From Flavobacterium sp. K5-23 (GTDB lineage Bacteria > Bacteroidota > Bacteroidia > Flavobacteriales > Flavobacteriaceae), in NCBI RefSeq assembly GCF_023278045.1, contig NZ_CP056783.1:1116001-1180000 (forward strand): a stretch of 64,000 bases of DNA. Reading direction: 5' to 3'. The notes under the pieces are model-generated. The model ran no database searches. It was given only the letters and a program-made list of their open reading frames with translations, and was not told the DNA's origin. Positions 42,772-52,282 of the stretch are shown here, piece by piece; the stretch's first letter is position 1, and each line of letters starts with the position of its first letter. Position numbers and translations under genes: made by a program.

Positions 42772-45700
42772 ATGTACTTAATATTCGATACTGAAACCAC
42801 AGGATTACCAAAACGTTGGGACGCAGCCATTACAGACACTAACAACTGGCCGCGCTGTATTCAGATTGCATGGCAGTTGCATGATGATATGGGAAAACTC
42901 ATCGAGCACCAAGATTATTTGGTCAAGCCTGATGGATTTAATATTCCTTATGATGCCGAGCGTATTCACGGTATTTCAACAGAATTAGCCGAACAAGACG
43001 GAATTTCTCTGGCGGAAGTATTAGAGAAGTTTAATATCGCTTTGTCAAAGGCTAAATTTATTGTGGGTCAGAATCTGGGTTTTGATGTCAATATTATGGG
43101 TTGTGAATTTCATCGTTTAGGAGTTGATAGTACAATGGCTTCAATGCCGGTTCTCGATACCTGTACGGAAGTTACTGCTTCTTTATTGAAATTGCCTGGA
43201 GGACGTGGAGGACGTTTTAAATTACCTACGCTAACTGAATTGCATAGCTTTCTTTTTAACAAGCCATTCTCAGAAGCGCACAACGCAACTGCCGATGTTG
43301 AGGCAACGACGCGTTGTTTTTTAGAGTTAATTAGAAGAGAAAATTTCACCAAAGAACAACTTGATGTTCCTGTTTCCTATTTTCAAGATTTTCAAAATAA
43401 GAATCCAAGGGAAATTCAGCTCATTGGATTAAAACACATTAATTTAAAGCAAGCCTCAGATAAAATCCGTCAACAGTTTGGTGAAAAACAAACGAGTACG
43501 GTTTCGAAAGAAGTGCTTTCTGAGAATAAAAAAGTACTTGTAGATGCTGAATTTGTGCATTTACATAATCATACACAGTTTTCGGTTTTGCAATCCACTA
43601 TTAGTATTGCTCAGTTGGTTAAAGCTGCTGCACAACAAAAAATGCCTGCCGTTGCCATGACGGATTATGCCAATTTAATGGGAGCTTTTCACTTTGTTAG
43701 AGATGTTCTAAATCATAATAAAGCGGCTGCAGCAAAAAATAAAGGATTGATTGAAAATGGTGAAGAACCTACTGAAGTTTCCATGAAACCTATTGTGGGT
43801 TGTGAGTTTTTTGTTTGTGAAGATCATAAGGACAAGAAACGAAAAGACAATGGATACCAAATAGTATTATTGGCGAAGACCAAAAAAGGCTATCATAATT
43901 TGGCTAAAATGTCTTCTGTAGCCTATACAGAAGGGTTTTATTATGTGCCGAGAATTGATAGAAAAGTGATTCAGAAATACAAGGAGGACATTATTGTATT
44001 GTCCGGAAATTTGTATGGAGAAATTCCGAGTAAGGTTTTAAATCTTGGTGAAAACCAAGCCGAAGAAGCTTTAGTATGGTGGAAAGAAGAATTCAAGGAT
44101 GATTTCTATATTGAGTTGATGCGTCACAATCAAGAAGATGAAAACAGGGTGAATACCACTTTGATTTCTTTGGCGAGAAAACACGATGTCAAAATTATTG
44201 CTACTAATAATACTTTTTATATAGATAAGGAAAATGCCAATGCGCACGATATTTTACTTTGTGTGCGGGATGGTGAAAAACAAACTACGCCTATAGGTCG
44301 TGGTCGTGGTTATCGTTTTGGGTTGCCTAATCAGGAATACTATTTCAAGACCGGGGAAGAGATGAAAAAACTCTTTGCCGATTTGCCTGAATCGATTTCG
44401 AATCTATCCGAAATTGTAGATAAAATAGAGATATACGATCTGGCGCGTGAGGTTTTGTTGCCAAAGTTTGAAATTCCAGTAGAATTTAATGTTCCTGAAG
44501 ATGAAGTAGATGGTGGAGTAAGAGGGGAAAATGCTTATTTGAGGCATCTTACTTATGAAGGAGCAATTAAAAGATATCCTGAAATTACGGAAGAAGTTCG
44601 GGAGCGACTGGATTTTGAGTTGTTGACGATTTCTAATTCGGGTTATCCGGGTTATTTCTTGATTGTTCAGGATTTAATAGCTGAAGCACGAAGAATGGGA
44701 GTTTCCGTAGGTCCTGGTCGTGGATCAGCTGCGGGTTCTGTGGTGGCCTATTGTTTGAAGATAACCAACATTGACCCACTGAAATACAACCTGCTTTTTG
44801 AGCGTTTCCTGAATCCTGATCGTGTGTCCCTGCCCGATATTGATATCGATTTTGATGATGAAGGTCGAAGTAGTGTTATGGATTACGTGATTCGGAAATA
44901 TGGTTCTAAACAAGTAGCCCAGATTATCACCTATGGTAAGATGGCAACAAAATCGGCGATTAGAGATACCGCTCGTGTTTTGGATTTGCCTTTGTTTGAA
45001 GCGGATAAAATAGCGAAGTTGATCCCGGGGATGATGCCTTCCAAATGGAATTTAGCTCGTTTCCTTAATGAAGAGGAAGCCACTATTAAAAAAGTGGTTC
45101 GCCCGGAAGAATGGGATAAAATAAAAGAATTAATAGGGATTGCGAATGAAGATGATTTAGGGGGAGAAACAATTCAACAGGCAAAAGTCCTGGAAGGGAA
45201 TATGCGTAATACCGGAATTCACGCCTGTGGAGTAATTATTACACCAAGTGATATTACGGATTTCGTTCCTGTAGCCACTGCTAAAGATTCAGATTTATAT
45301 GTTACCCAGTTTGATAACTCGGTTGTGGAAACAGCGGGTTTATTAAAAATGGACTTCTTGGGTTTGAAAACCCTTACCTTGATTAAAGACACGGTTAAAC
45401 TGGTGAAATATCGAAATAATATAGATTTAAATCCGGATGAGTTTCCTATTGATGACTTGAAAACCTACGAGCTCTTTCAAAGAGGAGAAACAGTAGGTAT
45501 TTTTCAATACGAGTCGCCCGGGATGCAGAAATACATGAAGGAGTTGAAACCAACAGTCTTTCCTGATTTAATTGCCATGAATGCTTTGTATCGTCCGGGT
45601 CCAATTGCTTATATCCCAAGTTTCGTAAAAAGGAAAAATGGGGAAGAGGAAATTATCTATGACCTTGATGCCTGTGAAGAGTTGCTTAAAGACACTTACG

Positions 45701-47295
45701 GAATTACCGTTTACCAAGAACAGGTAATGCTTTTGTCCCAAAAACTGGCGGATTTCTCTAAAGGTGATGCCGATGTATTGCGTAAAGCGATGGGAAAAAA
45801 GCAGAAGGATGTTTTGGATAAAATGAAACCTAAATTTATTAATCAGGCAGTGGCCAAAGGACATGCTGAGGATAAATTAGAAAAAATATGGAAAGACTGG
45901 GAAGCCTTTGCTGAATATGCCTTTAATAAATCGCACTCGACTTGTTATGCTTGGATTGCCTATCAAACCGCTTATTTAAAAGCGAATTATCCAGCCGAAT
46001 ATATGGCAGCCGTACTGTCTAATAATATGAGTGATATCAAGCAGGTTTCTTTCTTTATGGAAGAATGCAAGCGTATGGGATTGCAAGTGTTGGGGCCGGA
46101 TGTGAATGAGTCTTTTTATAAGTTTACTGTAAACGATGATTATGCAGTCCGTTTTGGAATGGGTGCGGTAAAAGGAGTGGGTGCGGGAGCAGTTGCAACT
46201 ATTGTGGAAACCCGAAAAGAGAGTAGGTATAAGTCGGTTTTTGATATGACTAAACGTATTGATTTGCGTGCTGCCAATAAAAAAGCTTTAGAGAATTTAA
46301 TATTAGCCGGAGGGTTTGACTCCTTTGATGGGTCTACGCGTGCACAGTATTTTCATGATGACGGAGATGGAATTACTTTCTATGAAAAAGCCATTAAGTA
46401 TGGCGCTAAATTTCAAGAAAACGAAAATTCATCCCAGGTAAGTTTGTTTGGAGAAAGTAGTGATGTCCAAATTGCGGAACCCGTAATGCCTCCTTGTGAA
46501 GACTGGAGCACGATGGAAAAACTGGCCAAAGAAAAAGAGGTTGTAGGGATTTATTTATCCGGACATCCGCTGGATGATTTCAAGTTTGAAATGAAATATT
46601 TTTGTAATACCCGTCTGGATGCATTGCGAAATCTGGAATTGCATGTGGGTAAAAATCTTGCCTTTGGTGGGATTGTAACCGATGTTCAAAGGCGAACTGC
46701 CAAAAACGGAAAGGACTGGGCTATATTCACTCTTGAAGGATTTGACGAGAGTTATGAATTTAAGATTTTTGGCGAGGAATATCTGAAGTTCAATTTTTTC
46801 CTGATTCCCAATAATTTTGTCTATCTAAAAATAAACGTCAAAGACGGCTGGATTAATAGAGATACGAATAAAAAGTCGGAACCCAGAATTCAGTTTGTCG
46901 AAGCGAGGCAATTGCAGGACGTTTTAGCTGCTTTTGCTAAAAAGCTTGTCGTCTTACTTAATATTTCTGATTTGCAAACGGAGTTTATTCATCATCTAAG
47001 TCGTGCTTTTCAAGAGAATAAAGGGGATAGCCAAGTGTCTTTTGAAATTATGGAGTTGGAAAAAATCAAGAAATTGATTGAAGTGGTTCCCGATGTTGAA
47101 TCGAATGAAGATGATGATTTTACCGAAGATCAAGAAGATGGCGTTGAAGATGTTAAAGCGGGAACAGTTACTGAGGTAGAAGAGATTAATGTGGTGACTA
47201 AATTATCAATGGCAAGTAGAAAGTTAAAGATTAATATCTCGAATGAGTTATTATTGGAATTAGAAAAAATGCAGATTAAATTCAAGTTGAATTAA
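42772..47295 (+). CDS. dnaE: DNA polymerase III alpha subunit with N-terminal exonuclease
   Basis: 1507 residues from the ATG at 42772; a TTG-initiated frame 39 bases earlier is less likely. N-terminal DnaQ-like 3'-5' exonuclease (about 1-185) with ExoI YLIFDTETTGLP, ExoII GQNLGFDVNI and ExoIII AHNATADVEAT intact. A PHP domain starts near 260 (FVHLHNHTQFSVLQS), then the polymerase with PDIDIDFDDEGR near 690 and KSHSTCYAWIAY, a helix-hairpin region and an OB fold (ledlAFGGIVTDVQRRTAKNG, about 1300). It replicates the chromosome and may proofread in cis, replacing a separate epsilon. Length suits Bacteroidota DnaE. Confidence 0.95.
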   Translation: MYLIFDTETTGLPKRWDAAITDTNNWPRCIQIAWQLHDDMGKLIEHQDYLVKPDGFNIPYDAERIHGISTELAEQDGISLAEVLEKFNIALSKAKFIVGQNLGFDVNIMGCEFHRLGVDSTMASMPVLDTCTEVTASLLKLPGGRGGRFKLPTLTELHSFLFNKPFSEAHNATADVEATTRCFLELIRRENFTKEQLDVPVSYFQDFQNKNPREIQLIGLKHINLKQASDKIRQQFGEKQTSTVSKEVLSENKKVLVDAEFVHLHNHTQFSVLQSTISIAQLVKAAAQQKMPAVAMTDYANLMGAFHFVRDVLNHNKAAAAKNKGLIENGEEPTEVSMKPIVGCEFFVCEDHKDKKRKDNGYQIVLLAKTKKGYHNLAKMSSVAYTEGFYYVPRIDRKVIQKYKEDIIVLSGNLYGEIPSKVLNLGENQAEEALVWWKEEFKDDFYIELMRHNQEDENRVNTTLISLARKHDVKIIATNNTFYIDKENANAHDILLCVRDGEKQTTPIGRGRGYRFGLPNQEYYFKTGEEMKKLFADLPESISNLSEIVDKIEIYDLAREVLLPKFEIPVEFNVPEDEVDGGVRGENAYLRHLTYEGAIKRYPEITEEVRERLDFELLTISNSGYPGYFLIVQDLIAEARRMGVSVGPGRGSAAGSVVAYCLKITNIDPLKYNLLFERFLNPDRVSLPDIDIDFDDEGRSSVMDYVIRKYGSKQVAQIITYGKMATKSAIRDTARVLDLPLFEADKIAKLIPGMMPSKWNLARFLNEEEATIKKVVRPEEWDKIKELIGIANEDDLGGETIQQAKVLEGNMRNTGIHACGVIITPSDITDFVPVATAKDSDLYVTQFDNSVVETAGLLKMDFLGLKTLTLIKDTVKLVKYRNNIDLNPDEFPIDDLKTYELFQRGETVGIFQYESPGMQKYMKELKPTVFPDLIAMNALYRPGPIAYIPSFVKRKNGEEEIIYDLDACEELLKDTYGITVYQEQVMLLSQKLADFSKGDADVLRKAMGKKQKDVLDKMKPKFINQAVAKGHAEDKLEKIWKDWEAFAEYAFNKSHSTCYAWIAYQTAYLKANYPAEYMAAVLSNNMSDIKQVSFFMEECKRMGLQVLGPDVNESFYKFTVNDDYAVRFGMGAVKGVGAGAVATIVETRKESRYKSVFDMTKRIDLRAANKKALENLILAGGFDSFDGSTRAQYFHDDGDGITFYEKAIKYGAKFQENENSSQVSLFGESSDVQIAEPVMPPCEDWSTMEKLAKEKEVVGIYLSGHPLDDFKFEMKYFCNTRLDALRNLELHVGKNLAFGGIVTDVQRRTAKNGKDWAIFTLEGFDESYEFKIFGEEYLKFNFFLIPNNFVYLKINVKDGWINRDTNKKSEPRIQFVEARQLQDVLAAFAKKLVVLLNISDLQTEFIHHLSRAFQENKGDSQVSFEIMELEKIKKLIEVVPDVESNEDDDFTEDQEDGVEDVKAGTVTEVEEINVVTKLSMASRKLKINISNELLLELEKMQIKFKLN

Positions 47296-47491
47296 GCTCT
47301 CAGAGGGAAACAGTTGTTTTTCTCAGTTAAAACTTTATTGGATTCTTTGTGTTTGCGTTAAAGGTATGTGTGCATATTAATTCCTTAATGAAATTAATGA
47401 AAATTGTGTCAAATAGTGATGTGATGCTACTTTGGGAGCTTTTTCGTGTTTTTAAAATGTCTAAATTTGTAGTAATTTAAATATAGAAATT

Positions 47492-48415
47492 ATGAAAAAG
47501 AATCTTTTATTATTAGGATTTATATTTTGTGGAATGTCAGTTATTGGGCAAACACAAAAAAAAGAAAGTTGGTATTTTAAACTAGGGGGGTCTTATTTTA
47601 CACAAACTGCTGCTACTGAATTTCCAATTGTTTCGGAATCATTACCCAATACAGATGTATATGCTGCGAATGGTACCACTTTGGTTTCGAGAGAAGCTAA
47701 TACAGGATCTTTTGGAGAAGGATTCCGTGGTGGGGTAACCGCTGGATATCGTTTTTCAACGCGTTTGGGTGTTGAAATGGGTTTTAACTATTTTAAAAGT
47801 AATAGTAAAACGATGGTTGAGACTGTAAATAGATTAGTGGCACCAGGTCCTGTTTTTGTGTCTGGTACTGCTGTGGGGCAAATTACCGCTTTTGATGTGG
47901 CTCCAGCAATTGTTTTGTTTTTAGGTGAAACAAAAGGATTTGAACCTTACACTAAAGTGGGTATTATAGTGCCTGTTGTTGGGGATTTGACCATTGAAAC
48001 GAATAGAACTTATACGACTCCAGCAGGGATTACAACTGCTTACGCTAAAGATGTTATTTTGCCAAATCCAACAGTTGGTTTTATGGCTGTTTTAGGAACA
48101 TCGTATAAATTAGGAAAAAACATTTCGGCCTTTGCGGAATTAGAATACCGTAATTTCACTGTTCACGGAAAATCTAAAGAAACTGAGGTGTATACTGAAA
48201 ACGGTGTGGATAGATTGAATACTCCTACGGGATTTCGTCAAGACGCCTCTTATTCTGCAAGCCATGTAAATTATGTGGAGCAAATTAATACCACATCTAA
48301 TAATAAATTAACTAATGGCGCCGGTTTTGATTCTTCCAGGGCAGCGGATGACATTAGTTCTTACGTGGGGATTAGCGGATTAGGATTGACTCTTGGATTG
48401 AAATACAGTCTATAA
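47492..48415 (+). CDS. Outer-membrane beta-barrel protein
   Basis: 307 residues with a signal peptide (about 1-20, ending MSVIGQ). The mature part is an OmpA-like/OMP_b-brl barrel of about eight to ten strands (WYFKLGGSYFTQ, GVTAGYRFSTRLGVEMGFNYFK, FEPYTKVGIIVPVVG, ISAFAELEYRNFTV and final GLTLGLKYSL). Long variable loops, Thr/Asn-rich, are probably surface exposed. No substrate can be named. Monocistronic, with a TAAATTTG box at 47462-47469 and a terminator after the stop. Confidence 0.8.
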   Translation: MKKNLLLLGFIFCGMSVIGQTQKKESWYFKLGGSYFTQTAATEFPIVSESLPNTDVYAANGTTLVSREANTGSFGEGFRGGVTAGYRFSTRLGVEMGFNYFKSNSKTMVETVNRLVAPGPVFVSGTAVGQITAFDVAPAIVLFLGETKGFEPYTKVGIIVPVVGDLTIETNRTYTTPAGITTAYAKDVILPNPTVGFMAVLGTSYKLGKNISAFAELEYRNFTVHGKSKETEVYTENGVDRLNTPTGFRQDASYSASHVNYVEQINTTSNNKLTNGAGFDSSRAADDISSYVGISGLGLTLGLKYSL

Positions 48416-48438
48416 TCAAATAGAATTAAAATACAATG

Positions 48439-48466
48439 AGACCTTCTGGAAAGAGGGTCTTTTTTG
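48439..48466 (+). terminator. Terminator after the barrel gene
   Basis: Stem AGACCTTCT / AGAGGGTCT with a GGAA loop followed by TTTTTT. Confidence 0.8.
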
Positions 48467-48518
48467 TTTGACAGTCTTGATGATTGCCTGAAAAGAAGCG
48501 ACGTTTTGTTTAAAAACA

Positions 48519-48592
48519 ATTACCCTAGCCCTGATGGAAGCGGCATCCCACTCTTTTGGGCGTGGATATAGCGGACAGCAAGAAGTGGCTCC
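48519..48592 (+). repeat. Dispersed structured element, copy B
   Basis: ATTACCCTAGCCCTGATGGA ... ATATAGCGGACAGCAAGAAG ... GGCTCC. Its two ends match the element at 13337-13424 read on the other strand, but the central hairpin differs (CCAC...GTGG around TTTTGGG). The rest of the 48416-48765 gap contains only the terminator and a TAAATTTG box at 48686 for trxA. Confidence 0.6.
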
Positions 48593-48765
48593 TTAATATT
48601 CTACTGGTTAAAACAGAATAACAAATAGTAATGCATACATAATCAAAACTAATTTAGGAATAGTGTTTCATTAGTTTTTAATTTCTAAATTTGCATAGAG
48701 GTTTTGATTTTTGTCGAAACCTATTATCCGAATAGTCGGTATTTAAACCTATAAATAAAAACAAC

Positions 48766-49083
48766 ATGGCATTAGCAATAACAGACGCAAATTTTGAGGA
48801 ATTAGTATTAAAATCAGACAAGCCAGTAATGGTTGACTTTTGGGCTGCATGGTGTGGACCTTGTAGAATGGTTGGTCCAATCATCGACGAAATTAGCGAA
48901 GAGTATGCTGGTAAAGCAGTTGTAGGAAAGCTTGATGTAGATGCAAACCAAGAATTTGCAGCAAAATACGGAGTAAGAAACATCCCTACAGTTTTGATTT
49001 TTCAAAACGGAGAAGTAGTAGGAAAGCAAGTAGGAGTAGCTCCTAAGCAAACTTACGCTGACAGTTTAGACGCGTTGTTGTAA
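48766..49083 (+). CDS. trxA: Thioredoxin
   Basis: 105 residues, classic thioredoxin length without signal peptide. Active site WAAWCGPCRM (Cys30, Cys33), the cis-proline region RNIPTVLIFQNGE, and DVDANQEFAAKYGV. Cytoplasmic disulfide reductase for ribonucleotide reductase and other targets. A -7 box TAAATTTG lies 73 bases upstream. Confidence 0.96.
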   Translation: MALAITDANFEELVLKSDKPVMVDFWAAWCGPCRMVGPIIDEISEEYAGKAVVGKLDVDANQEFAAKYGVRNIPTVLIFQNGEVVGKQVGVAPKQTYADSLDALL

Positions 49084-49276
49084 TCAGTAGATTGCAATTT
49101 ATATAGAATCTGATATTACTTCGGGTTTGAAGGCTTGGCATTTGTCAGGCCTTTTTTTTGTTAAAGCTGAATTTAGTTCAGCTTCTCTTTTTTGAATTTA
49201 GATCAGCTTCTCTATTTAGTTTTATTTCAGTAACTTTTAATTTTTAAATCATTTAATCTTTTAATATATTTGAGAG

Positions 49277-50203
49277 ATGAAGATCGAATCGCACATAGAG
49301 AAAATTTCCAGTTTCCAGCATCTTGAATTATTAGCTAATCAGGTGGTGGAGGGTTTTATTTCAGGGATGCACAAAAGTCCGTTTCATGGATTTTCGGCTG
49401 AGTTTGCTGAGCACAAAGTATATAATGTAGGAGAAAGCACGAGGCATATTGATTGGAAACTTTTTGCTAAGACAGATCGCTTGTATACTAAGCGATATGA
49501 GGAAGAAACAAACCTTCGTTGTCATATCATTATTGATAATTCCTCCTCAATGCATTATCCAAAATTAAAAGAAGGCCAGCAATTTTATGAAAGCAAGATC
49601 GGTTTCTCTGTTTTGGCTTCGGCCGTATTGATGAATTTATTAAAGAAGCAAAGAGATGCGGTAGGGTTAAGTGTGTTTTCGGACACTTATGAGTATTACG
49701 CGCCTGAAAAGGGCAGTGATCGTCATCATCGAATGGTGTTAAGTGCTTTGGAAGGTATTCTAGCGAACCTAGTAGCCAAGAAAAGCACCAATACGATTAC
49801 ATTCTTACATCAGATTGCTGAAAAGATGCATCGCCGTTCTATGATTGTTTTGTTTACTGATATGTTTCAGGAGGAAGAGGAAGAAGCGCTGTTTAATGCT
49901 TTGCAGCATTTAAAACACAATAAGCATAAAGTGGTGTTGTTTCATGTTGTTGATAATAAAACCGAATTGAATTTTGACTTTGACAATACGCCAAGGAAGT
50001 TTATTGATGTCGAAACAGGGGAGGAGGTTTCGGTTTTTGCGGATAATGTGAAGCAGGAATACGAAAAGCAGATGGAAGGCTACTTTAAAAGGTTGTCTTT
50101 AATATGTGCTCAGAATAGAATTAAGTATGTTCCGGTTAGTGTGGGGGAAGATTTTGAAAAAATTCTATTAACCTATCTTGTTGAAAAACAAAACTTTGGG
50201 TAA
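49277..50203 (+). CDS. DUF58 domain protein
   Basis: 308 residues without membrane spans. The DUF58 signature VYNVGESTRHIDWKLFAKTDRLYTKRYEEE (around residues 55-80) leads into a von Willebrand A-like fold with HIIIDNSSSMHYP (MIDAS-like DxSxS) and VLFTDMFQEEEEEAL. Such proteins usually work with a MoxR ATPase and BatA/BatB proteins; none of these is adjacent here, so this copy is isolated. Function in envelope stress or protein maturation is assumed from the family. Confidence 0.88.
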   Translation: MKIESHIEKISSFQHLELLANQVVEGFISGMHKSPFHGFSAEFAEHKVYNVGESTRHIDWKLFAKTDRLYTKRYEEETNLRCHIIIDNSSSMHYPKLKEGQQFYESKIGFSVLASAVLMNLLKKQRDAVGLSVFSDTYEYYAPEKGSDRHHRMVLSALEGILANLVAKKSTNTITFLHQIAEKMHRRSMIVLFTDMFQEEEEEALFNALQHLKHNKHKVVLFHVVDNKTELNFDFDNTPRKFIDVETGEEVSVFADNVKQEYEKQMEGYFKRLSLICAQNRIKYVPVSVGEDFEKILLTYLVEKQNFG

Positions 50204-50240
50204 TGTTAGAAAAATAAAATAAAAAATTTTCAAAAAACAC

Positions 50241-50270
50241 TTGTGTAACTCGGATTCTATTGTATCTTTG
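50241..50270 (+). promoter_or_regulatory. Promoter of tRNA-Asp copy 1
   Basis: TTG at 50241 and TATCTTTG at 50263-50270, a full match to the Bacteroidetes TTG / TAnnTTTG consensus, 19 bases before the tRNA. Confidence 0.8.
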
Positions 50271-50288
50271 CCACCGCAATAAGCAGTT

Positions 50289-50362
50289 GGTTTGGTAGTT
50301 CAGTTGGTTAGAATACCTGCCTGTCACGCAGGGGGTCGCGGGTTCGAGTCCCGTCCAGACCG
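50289..50362 (+). tRNA. tRNA-Asp (anticodon GTC), copy 1
   Basis: 74-nt cloverleaf: acceptor GGTTTGG / CCAGACC (with G-T pairs), D-arm TAGTTCAGTTGGTTAGA, anticodon stem-loop CCTGCCTGTCACGCAGGG with GTC, T-arm GCGGGTTCGAGTCCCGT. CCA is not encoded. Identical to the copy at 50852. Confidence 0.97.
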
Positions 50363-50374
50363 CATATTGGGGAG

Positions 50375-50401
50375 AGCCTTTCTTAACGGAAAGGCTTTTT
50401 T
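50375..50401 (+). terminator. Terminator of tRNA-Asp copy 1
   Basis: AGCCTTTC / GAAAGGCT stem with a TTAACG loop and a T-run. Confidence 0.88.
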
Positions 50402-50430
50402 GCCCCTATAAGGTTTCTAAAATTAGTTGT

Positions 50431-50519
50431 GTTGTTTGGTCGAGTTGGTAGCAACGAGACCGGGTTTAGTAGTTAGACCAATGAAAAGCTTTCCACTTTA
50501 TTGTGGATGGCTTTTTTGA
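50431..50519 (+). pseudogene. Probable decayed tRNA-Asp copy with its terminator
   Basis: TTGTTTGGTCGAGTTGGTAG resembles the tRNA-Asp 5' end and D-arm, GGGTTTAGTAGTTAGACC resembles its T-arm and 3' acceptor strand; the anticodon arm is missing. A hairpin (AGCTTTCCAC / GTGGATGGCT, then TTTTTT) follows as after the two intact copies. The remaining gap up to the next promoter (50520-50802) is empty. Confidence 0.45.
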
Positions 50520-50802
50520 TTTTAGGGTAGTTTGTAATTGAATTTTCGAAAATTATTTATTTTTCAATTCAGGTTCAATACTATTTTATTTGGACCTTTA
50601 AAATTGTTATTTGGAGGATTATGGGACTAAAAAGAGTTTTTGAATCCTATTATAGGTAACGATTTTAGTGTTTCAGTCTCCGGTTTTTGAAATTATGTAA
50701 GAAATAGTGGTTGTGATGATGAATTTTTAAATCAATAACGATATGGCTTTCAATTTATTAGTAATTTATTAAAAAAAATGCAATAAAAAAAGACAGAAAC
50801 CC

Positions 50803-50832
50803 TTGTGATACTCGACTTCTATTGTATCTTTG
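50803..50832 (+). promoter_or_regulatory. Promoter of tRNA-Asp copy 2
   Basis: TTG at 50803 and TATCTTTG at 50825-50832, spacing identical to copy 1; the surrounding bases (TTCTATTGTATCTTTG) are also conserved. Confidence 0.8.
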
Positions 50833-50851
50833 TCATCGCAATAACGCAGCT

Positions 50852-50925
50852 GGTTTGGTAGTTCAGTTGGTTAGAATACCTGCCTGTCACGCAGGGGGTC
50901 GCGGGTTCGAGTCCCGTCCAGACCG
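50852..50925 (+). tRNA. tRNA-Asp (anticodon GTC), copy 2
   Basis: Identical in all 74 bases to copy 1, with its own promoter and terminator. Confidence 0.97.
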
Positions 50926-50933
50926 CAATATTG

Positions 50934-50966
50934 TAAAAAAGCCTTTCTTAACGGAAAGGCTTTTTT
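50934..50966. terminator. Terminator of tRNA-Asp copy 2
   Basis: AAAAAAGCCTTTC / GAAAGGCTTTTTT; symmetrical A and T runs, so it can also end the minus-strand operon whose last gene stops at 51021. Confidence 0.88.
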
Positions 50967-51020
50967 GATTTTATATAAGTTTGAAAATTATCAATTTGAT
51001 AATTGTTGATTTACTGATTT

Positions 51021-52280
51021 CTAAGATATAATTTTAAAGACTTCATAAAGTATTAATCCGCATATATAGGCACCATAGGTTCCTAATGCGTATCCCAATA
51101 CAGCTAATAATACTCCCACAGGCGCTAAAAACGGACTAAATGCTGCTGCAACTATAGGTGCAGATGCCGCGCCACCAATATTAGCTTGACTGCCTACCGC
51201 AACATAGAAAAAAGGAGCCTTAATAATACGGGCAACTACAATCATAACCAAGATGTGAATAGTTATCCATATTCCCCCTACAACAAACAATAGAGGATTG
51301 TTGAATATTGCAGCAAGATCCATATGAGTCCCTATTGTTGCCACTAAAATATATAGAAATACGGTTCCTACTTTTGAAGCGCCATAACTTTCTATTTTTC
51401 GTGCTTTGGTAAAAGACAATAGCACTCCTGCTGTTGTTGTAATTATTACCAGCCAAAAGAATGGGTTTGAAAAGGAATACTTTTCTAATTCAGGATAGTT
51501 TAATTTAAAAAAAGGGGCCAATATATCAGCTAAAAAATGTCCTATTCCCGTGAAACCAAAAGCAACCATCAGAATGACCATTAAGGAGTTTGTTTCAAGT
51601 TGTTTTCTCTTACCGGACTGTTCTTCTTCCAAGTTCTTCTCTAATTCAATTATAGGAGAGTTATCTGCTTTTAACCATTTGTTTATTTTATCTGTTTTTT
51701 GAGCTCCATACAACAAGAATCCCATCCATATATTAGCCACTAAGACATCAACAGCTATCATTTGTGCAAATAAACTTTTGCTTGCTCCAAACACTTCTAA
51801 CATTGCTGTTTGATTTGCTCCTCCGCCTATCCAGCTTCCAGCTATCGTTGCAAGTCCTTTCCACACTTCTTCACCGTTAGATAAAGCGACCTCAGGATAA
51901 AAACTACCTACGATATATAATGCTATCGGTCCGCCTATTATAATTCCTGCCGTTCCTGCTAAAAACATAATAACGGCTTTGCTTCCCAGTTTTTTTAATG
52001 CAACAAAATTGATGCTCAAAGTAAGCAGCACTAAACTAGCGGGTAATAAATAACGGGAGGCAATGGTATATAGATTCGAAGTTTCTCCAGATATAATATT
52101 GAAGGTGTTGAAAATTGCCGGAATAAAATAGCACAATAATACCGAGGGAACTATGCTGTAGAATTTCTTAAAAAAAGGTTTCTCACTTGAAGAAGTGATA
52201 AAGATTAAGCCTAATATTGTAATTAGTATTCCTAATACAACTGCATCGTTAGTTATTAAGGCGGCTGGTTTTTCGATCAT
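51021..52280 (-). CDS. DUF819 family membrane protein
   Basis: 419 residues with about eleven to thirteen membrane spans and few long loops, except a charged cytoplasmic loop (IELEKNLEEEQSGKRKQ, about 210-226). Glycine-rich re-entrant-like segments (GSWIGGGANQTAMLEVFG and ANIGGAASAPIVAAAFSP) resemble ion-coupled carriers. The family is uncharacterised. It is the last gene of the SusCD-epimerase operon, 2 bases after the serine hydrolase, so import of the released peptide or amino acid is a reasonable guess. Confidence 0.87.
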   Translation of the reverse strand: MIEKPAALITNDAVVLGILITILGLIFITSSSEKPFFKKFYSIVPSVLLCYFIPAIFNTFNIISGETSNLYTIASRYLLPASLVLLTLSINFVALKKLGSKAVIMFLAGTAGIIIGGPIALYIVGSFYPEVALSNGEEVWKGLATIAGSWIGGGANQTAMLEVFGASKSLFAQMIAVDVLVANIWMGFLLYGAQKTDKINKWLKADNSPIIELEKNLEEEQSGKRKQLETNSLMVILMVAFGFTGIGHFLADILAPFFKLNYPELEKYSFSNPFFWLVIITTTAGVLLSFTKARKIESYGASKVGTVFLYILVATIGTHMDLAAIFNNPLLFVVGGIWITIHILVMIVVARIIKAPFFYVAVGSQANIGGAASAPIVAAAFSPFLAPVGVLLAVLGYALGTYGAYICGLILYEVFKIIS

Positions 52281-52282
52281 GA

